From an uncultured Acidaminococcus sp. (GTDB lineage: Bacteria; Bacillota_C; Negativicutes; Acidaminococcales; Acidaminococcaceae): DNA of 9,020 nucleotides. The notes under the pieces were generated by a model that saw only the letters and a list, made by a program, of their open reading frames with translations, ran no database searches and was not told where the DNA came from. Shown here piece by piece: positions 5,131-9,020 of the stretch (positions within the stretch are counted from its first letter, which is position 1; every line of letters starts with the position of its first letter). The DNA is taken from the NCBI GenBank assembly GCA_900314165.1, contig OMUE01000244.1:1-9020 (forward strand), written 5' to 3'. A program made the position numbers and the translations under genes.

Positions 5131-6168
5131 CTAATTCATTTCCTTCTTCTCTTTTTGCAGCGATTCCACAATCTTCCCAATGTCATCATCCTGCGTCAGG
5201 CCGTAGGCGATGGTCAGGAAGTACAGTGCAGCTTCCATATCTTTTTGCTCATAAGCGTGCTTGCCATAAGCGACGGACAATCCAATCAGATTCTCATCCG
5301 GATGGACGGGCACATCATGTTTTTCCAGCACGTCAAACAGCTGATCCGGCGACGGCTCCGGCAAAGGAATGGGAGTCTTTTGGGAAATGTAGTACAGCTC
5401 CGCCTGGGCATTCTTGGCATCGGAATCATAAAGCATACTCAGCAGATAGCAGCACTGGGCTGCTTCATAGTCTTTCTGCTCCACAAAATAGTAGCCCAGG
5501 TTTCGGTAGCAGCGGGCCACATCGTTAGTCCTGAAGGCGATAGCAAATGTTTCTCGTGTCAGCCGATAAAAGCTGTCCATATCTCCCAAAGCTTTATACG
5601 TCTCGATGTATTCGAAAGCAATGGACGCGTTGGAAGGATTCCAGCGTCTGGCTTTTTCCAGAGCCTGCCGTGCTTCTTTAAACCGTTTCACCTCAAACAG
5701 CAGGCTGCCATACTGCAGATAGATCCTGGCAAAAGGAAATGAGGCCGGGCGCAATGTCTTCGTGGGTTTGTGGATGTAATCATACATAATTTCTTCAAAG
5801 GGTTCTCCAAAGTCATGATACTCGCTGACGGAATCATCCTGGGACATGCCGGAATCTTCCAGTTTTTCGATGAGATGTTCCAGCATGTGCAGAGCTTTGT
5901 CATAATCTTTTTTGTAGACGTTGAACTGTACTTCGTCCAGCGTGGCATCGATGCCGTTCATTTCGTTGTCGATAATCTTATCCAACTCTTTCCGTTTGTC
6001 TTCGGGAATCAGATTGAACATCATTCTGCTACAGGCCCGGATGATTTCTTTGGCCAGCGGATGTTCCTTATATTCCTCGCATTGGTTTTTCAGATACACG
6101 AAATCCTTCGGTGCGTCCCCTGTCAGGCCGCTGGTGATCTTCTCCATGATTTCATCAAAGTTGTTCAT
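5131..6168 (-). CDS. Tetratricopeptide-repeat protein, cytosolic
   Basis: The protein has 345 residues from the ATG at 6166-6168, with AGGAGG eight bases upstream. An upstream in-frame extension of 13 codons has no ribosome site. It is wholly helical with no signal or membrane segment. An N-terminal helical region (about 1-110) includes YKKDYDKALHMLEHLIEKLED. Three TPR-like units follow at about 147-180 (YLQYGSLLFEVKRFKEARQA), 181-214 (AFEYIETYKALGDMDSFYRL) and 218-251 (CYRNLGYYFVEQKDYEAAQC). A further TPR-like unit lies at about 299-330 (AYGKHAYEQKDMEAALYFL). TPR arrays bind partner proteins; the partner is unknown, and the small gene downstream is one candidate. No enzyme domain is present. 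Confidence 0.88.
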   Translation of the reverse strand: MNNFDEIMEKITSGLTGDAPKDFVYLKNQCEEYKEHPLAKEIIRACSRMMFNLIPEDKRKELDKIIDNEMNGIDATLDEVQFNVYKKDYDKALHMLEHLIEKLEDSGMSQDDSVSEYHDFGEPFEEIMYDYIHKPTKTLRPASFPFARIYLQYGSLLFEVKRFKEARQALEKARRWNPSNASIAFEYIETYKALGDMDSFYRLTRETFAIAFRTNDVARCYRNLGYYFVEQKDYEAAQCCYLLSMLYDSDAKNAQAELYYISQKTPIPLPEPSPDQLFDVLEKHDVPVHPDENLIGLSVAYGKHAYEQKDMEAALYFLTIAYGLTQDDDIGKIVESLQKEKKEMN

Positions 6169-6196
6169 AGAAGTGACCTCCTTGATTCTTAATCTC

Positions 6197-6202
6197 ATTA
6201 TA
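6197..6202 (-). promoter_or_regulatory. -10 box for the TPR gene
   Basis: A minus-strand TATAAT followed by GAG lies about 29 bp upstream of the TPR start. The same TATAATGAG string is in the promoter at 8154-8159. No good -35 is visible at 16-18 bp, so the promoter is weak or activator-dependent. Confidence 0.45.
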
Positions 6203-6280
6203 TGCACATGCGTTTTGATTTTCTGAATTTGCCAAACTGCGCTGCCTGCCCCTGCGCCAGCTTGAAATCGCTATAGCCTG

Positions 6281-6372
6281 ACACCCCCACCACCGTTCCG
6301 ACTCCCGACAACGGGCTTGCCGCCGAACAGCTTCGCTGTTCTTTGGCAAGCCCCTACGACAGGAACGGTCCC
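6281..6372. repeat. 92-bp palindromic repeat, copy 1
   Basis: Nested inverted repeats are ACCGTTCC (6292-6299) with GGAACGGT (6362-6369), GGGCTTGCC (6313-6321) with GGCAAGCCC (6345-6353), and GAACAGC-TTC-GCTGTTC at the tip (6325-6341). Copy 2 at 7154-7245 is the same length with about five mismatches, so this is a discrete dispersed unit. A further small hairpin, TCCCC-TTC-GGGGA, follows near 6375. No coding sequence. Confidence 0.85.
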
Positions 6373-6413
6373 TTTCCCCTTCGGGGACGACAGAGCGCCG
6401 CCCAGCGGGTCAC

Positions 6414-6489
6414 GGGCCAAGACCCCTCGACCCAAGAGACTTCGGTTCCAGTCACCTCTGCCTAGGAGACTTCGGTCCCCAGTTTTCTC
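6414..6489 (+). repeat. 15-bp tandem repeat array, copy 2
   Basis: The units are GGGCCAAGACCCCTC, GACCCAAGAGACTTC, GGTTCCAGTCACCTC, TGCCTAGGAGACTTC and a last one, GGTCCCCAGTTTTCTC. The GAGACTTCGGT core recurs exactly 30 bp apart (6436 and 6466). This matches the array at 4476-4544 in inverse orientation, including the AGTTTTCTC end. The stretch 6490-6606 that follows holds no gene I can support, only a TATAAT at 6508-6513 with no clear partner. Confidence 0.65.
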
Positions 6490-6606
6490 AGGATTACTGT
6501 TCTACAGTATAATTATATAGCACCATGTGGGAAGGTTTCAGGACAGTTGGATAATGTGGATTCAGGGATGAACCTTGAATTTTTATTTCAAAGTCGCTAA
6601 AAATAA

Positions 6607-6638
6607 TAGGCTAAATTTATCCTAGTTTATGGTATAAT
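6607..6638 (+). promoter_or_regulatory. Antitoxin promoter (extended -10) and 18-bp operator palindrome
   Basis: TAGGCTAAATTTATCCTA at 6607-6624 is palindromic at 16 of 18 positions. Six bases later TGGTATAAT (6630-6638) forms an extended -10. No good -35 is present, and the palindrome occupies that region. Phd/YefM antitoxins bind palindromes at their own promoters, so this is the expected autorepression site. AGAGGTGA follows just before the gene. Confidence 0.65.
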
Positions 6639-6658
6639 TTTCTAAAGAGGTGATAGAA

Positions 6659-6901
6659 ATGAACATTAACACCGATACATTAGTTTCCATCACAGAAGCC
6701 AATCAAAATTTTTCTAAAGTTGCCAGGCTGGTTGATGAAAAAGGGTCTGCTGTCATTTTAAAGAACAATACACCCCGGTATCTCATTATTGATTTTGCCA
6801 AACTAAATGCAGAGGAAACGGCCTCCGATGAGGATGTAATGGCCCTCTCCCGCCGCTTTATGAAGAAAAACAAGGAAGCCTATGAGGTTTTAGCTAAATG
6901 A
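6659..6901 (+). CDS. phd: Phd/YefM-family antitoxin, toxin partner broken
   Basis: This is a complete 80-residue antitoxin from the ATG at 6659-6661, with AGAGGTGA just upstream. A GTG at 6650 would add three residues but overlaps the ribosome site. Residues 1-50 carry the Phd/YefM DNA-binding fold (TLVSITEANQNFSKVARLVDEKGSAVILKNN then PRYLIIDF). Residues about 51-80 (ASDEDVMALSRRFMKKNKEAYEVLAK) are the toxin-binding tail. The stop overlaps the ATG of a doc remnant by four bases (ATGA), so it came from a phd-doc module. Promoter and operator look intact. Phd proteins neutralise Doc, a kinase that inactivates EF-Tu; here the local toxin is no longer functional. Confidence 0.93.
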   Translation: MNINTDTLVSITEANQNFSKVARLVDEKGSAVILKNNTPRYLIIDFAKLNAEETASDEDVMALSRRFMKKNKEAYEVLAK

Positions 6902-7014
6902 AAAAATTAACTGCAGCACAAGTCATAGCAATGCACACAGAAATCATCCAACAAACTGGTGGCAATGGTGATAACAAGACTCTCCTACAATGGATTAAAG
7001 AACACAAGCAATAA
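6898..7014 (+). pseudogene. doc: Doc (Fic-fold) toxin remnant, catalytic core missing
   Basis: This open frame of 38 residues starts MKKLTAAQVIAMHTEIIQQT, matching the N-terminus of Doc proteins (roughly LTxEQVxxLHxxLIxxTGG), in the ATGA overlap position after phd. Normal Doc proteins have about 120-140 residues with an HxFxxGNKR-type motif, which is absent. After TGGNGD the frame continues KTLLQWIKEHKQ and stops. That ending resembles the C-terminal helix of Doc-like proteins, so an in-frame internal deletion of the core is a good explanation, but it is inference. The product could not carry out the Fic reaction. Confidence 0.75.
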
Positions 7015-7042
7015 TTCCTTAAATGAAATTTTAAACGCGCAA

Positions 7043-7110
7043 AAAAGCACCACCTCTAACAACTGTGCAGGGAACTAAACTCTGCCCAACTTGTCAGAGG
7101 TAGTGCTTTT
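7043..7110. terminator. Bidirectional terminator-like hairpin between converging remnants
   Basis: AAAAGCACCACCTCT (7043-7057) pairs with AGAGGTAGTGCTTTT (7096-7110) with one mismatch, and the inner arms continue imperfectly (CAAC...TTG, GCAG...CTGC). T-tracts flank both sides: TTTTATTATTTT on the plus strand and GCTTTTTTGC on the minus strand. It lies between the doc remnant and the minus-strand zinc-ribbon remnant. Its length and near-perfect arms would also suit a small mobile palindrome. Confidence 0.7.
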
Positions 7111-7111
7111 A

Positions 7112-7153
7112 TTATTTTGCTTCCCACTCATATCCGCAACTCAGACATTTGTA
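7112..7153 (-). pseudogene. C-terminal remnant of a zinc-ribbon protein
   Basis: On the minus strand, 13 codons read YKCLSCGYEWEAK followed by TAA, and the terminator hairpin lies just beyond. C-x2-C-G-Y is a typical half zinc ribbon at the end of a protein. Upstream the frame enters the 92-bp palindromic repeat, whose boundary at 7154 coincides with the start of the remnant. The parent gene cannot be identified. It is short, so chance is possible, but stop, terminator and repeat edge all line up. Confidence 0.4.
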
Positions 7154-7270
7154 ACACCCCCACCACCGTTCCGACTCTTGGCAACGGGCTTGCCGCCGAA
7201 CAGCTTCGCTGTTCTCTGGGAAGCCCCTACGACAGGAACGGTCCCCCGCCACCGCACGGTGCGAGGGCGG
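7154..7270. repeat. 92-bp palindromic repeat, copy 2, with an appended GC hairpin
   Basis: Positions 7154-7245 match 6281-6372 with about five differences, with the same nested arms (ACCGTTCC at 7165-7172, GGAACGGT at 7235-7242). Unlike copy 1 it is followed at once by a hairpin CCGCC (7246-7250), CGCAC-G-GTGCG (7253-7263), GGCGG (7266-7270). The core is therefore conserved while the appended hairpin differs between copies. Confidence 0.85.
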
Positions 7271-7295
7271 ATTGAGCGCTGCACAGCTTGGATAG

Positions 7296-7323
7296 GTCTT
7301 TAGTCGTTTGTCTTTGGTCTTTA
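7296..7323. repeat. 7-bp tandem repeat, four units
   Basis: GTCTTTA, GTCGTTT, GTCTTTG, GTCTTTA run head to tail with an exact 7-bp period. It has the same period as the CTCTTCG array at 4640-4667 and also lies in repeat DNA downstream of a leftward gene. The rest of the gap (7324-7434) holds only a hairpin AGCAGCC-ATT-GGCTGCT at 7378-7394, without a T-tract, so termination of the HD gene is not clearly assigned. Confidence 0.7.
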
Positions 7324-7434
7324 GCCAGATTCTCGGCGGTGTTATACAGCACGACTCTATTTTTGTGCTTTTGTGTGAGCAGCCATTGGCTGCTGAGAAA
7401 TGGCAAGAGTCTCCCTTCAGAACCCGGTTGATGA

Positions 7435-8130
7435 TTAGTACTTCAAGAACGCCGCTTCCATGGATTTTATGGTTTCCAACAGGCTCATGATCTGATATTG
7501 TATGGCAAAGATTGCCTCCCTGTACTGGGGGTAATGGTCTTTGCTATATGTCAGCAGCGGATAAACATAAGTTTCCGTTTCCACAATATATTCATCCAGT
7601 TTCTCCCTGGTAAAAGACCCTGCCATTGTAGAGACGTTGCTACAGCGGTCCAGTGCCTTGACGATGGCTGCCTTAGGATTCTGTTTCAGCCTGTCGTAAT
7701 ACTGCCCGGTATAACCCGGCCGATGCTTTTGCGTTTCGTCCTTGGTCAGCAGAGCGACGATAGTCTTCACAGCATTCGAAAACGGCAATTCTGCCGGCAT
7801 CACGGCACAATCTTCGCACACATCGTGAAGCATGATAGCGGCAAGGACTTCGTCATCCCGAATGCCTAAGGCTTGGGCATGGCTGGCCATGGTCAGTGGA
7901 TGGGCAATATAGGGTACAGGCTCAGGATTTTTCGCAAAAAGGTTGGGTTTTCGGACAGCGCCTGCATGCTTTTCACGGGCATATTCAAGGGCTTTGGCGA
8001 ACTGGGGCAGTTGTTGCTCCTGGGCCAGTTTCTTCAAGTTGTCGAACATAGGTTGGACTGGAAACAGCGCAGCCCGGATGTTCCATCGGAGTCCAATGTC
8101 AGCCCTTCTATTTTTTTGTTGCTCCTCCAT
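7435..8130 (-). CDS. Stand-alone HD hydrolase of the SpoT/MESH1 type
   Basis: The protein has 231 residues from the ATG at 8128-8130, eight bases after AAGGAAGG. ATG at 8134-8136 or GTG at 8137-8139 would add two or three residues. It is cytosolic. The core matches the (p)ppGpp hydrolase domain of SpoT and animal MESH1: KHAGAVRK (about 54-61), PYIAHP with H77, LHDVCED with H102, D103, E106 and D107, and LDRCSNV with D161 and N165. Spacing agrees with MESH1 (H35, H61, D62, E65, D122, N126), so the metal site and catalytic pair look complete. An N-terminal extension of about 30 residues and a short insertion before PYI are unlike MESH1. No synthetase, TGS or ACT domain is present. Alarmone hydrolysis is likely; another nucleotide substrate is possible. 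It has its own promoter. Confidence 0.88.
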   Translation of the reverse strand: MEEQQKNRRADIGLRWNIRAALFPVQPMFDNLKKLAQEQQLPQFAKALEYAREKHAGAVRKPNLFAKNPEPVPYIAHPLTMASHAQALGIRDDEVLAAIMLHDVCEDCAVMPAELPFSNAVKTIVALLTKDETQKHRPGYTGQYYDRLKQNPKAAIVKALDRCSNVSTMAGSFTREKLDEYIVETETYVYPLLTYSKDHYPQYREAIFAIQYQIMSLLETIKSMEAAFLKY

Positions 8131-8153
8131 CAGCATCACCTTCCTTTATTCTC

Positions 8154-8182
8154 ATTATAGCTGAATGAGGGAGTCATGTCAT
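8154..8182 (-). promoter_or_regulatory. Promoter of the HD hydrolase gene
   Basis: On the minus strand a perfect -10 TATAAT (8154-8159) lies 17 bp from a -35 ATGACA (8177-8182), which matches at five of six positions, about 24 bp upstream of the gene. This is one of the two best promoters in the window and implies constitutive single-gene expression. Confidence 0.75.
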
Positions 8183-8190
8183 TACAGTCC

Positions 8191-8254
8191 TTGGGGACGG
8201 CCGTCTTCCGTCCGTCCGCAGCCCCCGACAACAGGTTCTATCATCTGGCATCTT
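8191..8254. repeat. GC-rich composite repeat, second copy of the 33-bp unit
   Basis: A palindrome GACGGCCGTC (8196-8205), with CCGTCC able to fold back on GGACGG, leads into CCCCCGACAACAGGTTCTA and TCATCTGGCATCTT (8222-8254). The latter is about 30 of 33 identical to 4040-4072. It sits just upstream of the HD gene promoter. Confidence 0.55.
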
Positions 8255-8456
8255 TACCAAGCCTATCGCCGCGCGCCTCGTTTCCAAGCTACTGAAAACT
8301 GCGTTCCATAAATTGCCTACAAAAGCCAAATAATTGGTCGATTTTTTACGCAAAAGGTTCGATTCCCAGCGTGTTTTGCACTTTGCTAGACTTTGCAACT
8401 TATACATTGTAAGATGAACATACCCCATCTAGCAGATGGTACAATAAAATACAGCA
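8255..8456. other. Non-coding stretch, no supportable gene
   Basis: This stretch holds a small hairpin CCATCT-AGC-AGATGG (8425-8439) and a GCAAAA/TTTTGC dyad near 8350-8380. Minus-strand frames are open in places, but none has a ribosome site or a recognisable family, and the longest runs through the repeat at 8191-8254. It may be decayed coding sequence; I cannot name it. Confidence 0.4.
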
Positions 8457-8473
8457 GTGGTTTGTCGTACTAG
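8457..8473. repeat. Solo fragment of the MITE terminal repeat
   Basis: GTGGTTTGTCGTACTAG is identical to 8845-8861 inside the right terminal repeat of the element at 8651-8863. Its upstream part (AAAGTTAATT) is not conserved here, so it is a partial or solo end. Confidence 0.6.
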
Positions 8474-8529
8474 AGACTCGTGACCTATCCATTCTGCTCA
8501 TCATTTCTTTCTTCTGCCGCCTTCCTTTT

Positions 8530-8655
8530 CTCGGTCAACCGAGGTTAAGTCAGGAGAATTTAAAGATTTGTTACTACTGCGCTTTTCGCTTACACTGTGA
8601 TCGTAGGTAAAATACTCCGTTTTTGTAGTACGGTAACGGAGAAACGGTGTACTAC
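8530..8655. other. Gap with overlapping inverted repeats, no gene
   Basis: A perfect small hairpin CTCGG-TCAA-CCGAG lies at 8530-8543. Further on, CTCCGT (8615-8620) can pair with ACGGAG (8636-8641), while GTAGTAC (8625-8631) can pair with GTACTAC (8649-8655). These two foldings interleave and exclude each other. The second runs into the left end of the MITE-like element. No gene or T-tract is near. Confidence 0.4.
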
Positions 8656-8863
8656 TATAGAAAATCGCAATTAACTTTCACTTATAACTTAAAACATACA
8701 CCAAATTCCGATACGACTCCGTAGGGGCTTATCGTAAGATAAGCCCACTAAAGCTGTTCAGTAAAGGATTCCTTGTTGGGCGCATCTCACGATGCGCCCC
8801 TACGGTTGCTAATTTAAGTTTAGATGTTCAATATTAAAGTTAATTGTGGTTTGTCGTACTAGT
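8651..8863. mobile_element. 213-bp MITE-like non-autonomous palindromic element
   Basis: The ends are imperfect inverted repeats of 28 bp, 21 of 28 matching: left 8651-8678 (ACTACTATAG...AATTAACTTT) and right 8836-8863 (AAAGTTAATT...GTACTAGT). Inside, CCGTAGGGGC (8720-8729) and GCCCCTACGG (8796-8805) form a second inverted pair enclosing two 9-bp hairpins: GGGCTTATC-GTAA-GATAAGCCC near 8725-8747 and GGGCGCATC-TCAC-GATGCGCCC near 8778-8799. There is no reading frame, so movement would need a transposase in trans. The same terminal sequence occurs at 3517-3544 and partly at 8457-8473. No certain target duplication is visible. Confidence 0.7.
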
Positions 8864-9020
8864 GAGTCCGCTGGATCGTCAGCATCCAACGCTGGCGGAA
8901 ATACAGTTCACCGTCCTGCCTATACGGTTTGAAGCCGGTCTTTGGACCGCCGGATGGACTTACTTTGTATATGATAAGCTGATTATACCCAAAATCATCA
9001 TCAGGAATTCCCAATCTCAT
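8859..9020 (-). CDS. C-terminal part of an unknown gene running off the right edge; stop lies in the MITE end
   Basis: The minus strand is open from the window edge to a TAG at 8859-8861, giving 53 residues that begin MRLGIPDDDFGYNQLIIYKV and end YFRQRWMLTIQRTH. The ATG at 9018-9020 may be internal, since no upstream sequence is available. The composition looks like real protein (mixed charged and aromatic residues), but I recognise no family. The stop codon is part of the element's GTACTAGT end, so the natural C-terminus may have been replaced when the element inserted. It is called partial and possibly truncated. Confidence 0.5.
   Translation of the reverse strand: MRLGIPDDDFGYNQLIIYKVSPSGGPKTGFKPYRQDGELYFRQRWMLTIQRTH

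Noticed and set aside
5155..6226. Several long plus-strand frames opposite the TPR gene
   Set aside because: They are shadows of the minus-strand coding sequence, without ribosome sites or recognisable domains.
7378..7394. Hairpin AGCAGCC-ATT-GGCTGCT as terminator of the HD gene
   Set aside because: Neither side has a T-tract directly after the stem, so it does not meet the pattern of an intrinsic terminator.
8356..8366. GGTTCGATTCC, resembling a tRNA T-arm
   Set aside because: The bases flanking the loop do not pair as a 5-bp stem, and no acceptor, D-arm or anticodon arm can be placed around it.
8174..8428. An 84-codon minus-strand frame
   Set aside because: It runs through the GC-rich repeat at 8191-8254 and the HD gene promoter region and lacks a ribosome site. 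Its DDRTCCRGL segment is just the translated repeat, also seen as DDRICCRGL in a minus-strand frame over 4040-4072.

Overview
The window looks like accessory-rich chromosome of a low-to-mid-GC Bacillota, plausibly a gut anaerobe. The reasons are strong AGGAGG-type ribosome binding sites, TATAAT-type promoters, an HD (p)ppGpp-hydrolase-like protein, DinJ/RelB and Phd antitoxins, and many GC-rich palindromic intergenic repeats. Lineage cannot be settled from sequence alone; Negativicutes or Clostridia are guesses.

Layout. Positions 1-55 look like the outer end of an IS21-type insertion sequence lying off the left edge. Positions 107-2191 hold a leftward three-gene operon: a 70-residue helical protein, a SUMF1-fold lipoprotein and an aldo/keto reductase. 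It is transcribed divergently from a LysR regulator (2331-3206), with back-to-back promoters and two inverted repeats between them, which suggests a LysR-controlled redox operon. Positions 3207-3589 are a repeat-filled gap. An intact DinJ/RelB antitoxin (3667-3942) follows, but its toxin frame breaks after about four codons, where GC-rich repeat DNA begins. Three leftward genes come next: an acidic unknown protein (4082-4414), a small unknown protein (4766-5065) and a TPR protein (5131-6168). The gap at 4415-4765 carries three short tandem arrays of different period plus a terminator. Positions 6169-6658 contain a palindromic repeat and a second copy of the 15-bp array. An intact Phd antitoxin (6659-6901) with a clear operator and promoter is followed by a 38-codon Doc toxin remnant (6898-7014), a bidirectional terminator hairpin and a 14-codon zinc-ribbon gene remnant cut off exactly at a second copy of the palindromic repeat. 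A leftward stand-alone HD hydrolase (7435-8130) has its own strong promoter. Positions 8183-8863 are non-coding repeat DNA ending in a 213-bp MITE-like element, whose right terminal repeat supplies the stop codon of a leftward reading frame running off the right edge.

How it fits together. The main theme is gene erosion associated with dispersed palindromic repeats. Two unrelated type II toxin-antitoxin loci have each kept the antitoxin and its promoter but lost the toxin. Two other genes survive only as 3' ends joined to repeats. The repeat families (MITE-like terminal repeats, 92-bp palindromes, 15-bp and 7-bp tandem arrays) recur within the window and appear modular. The intact functional units are the LysR/operon pair, the TPR gene with its small neighbour, and the HD hydrolase.
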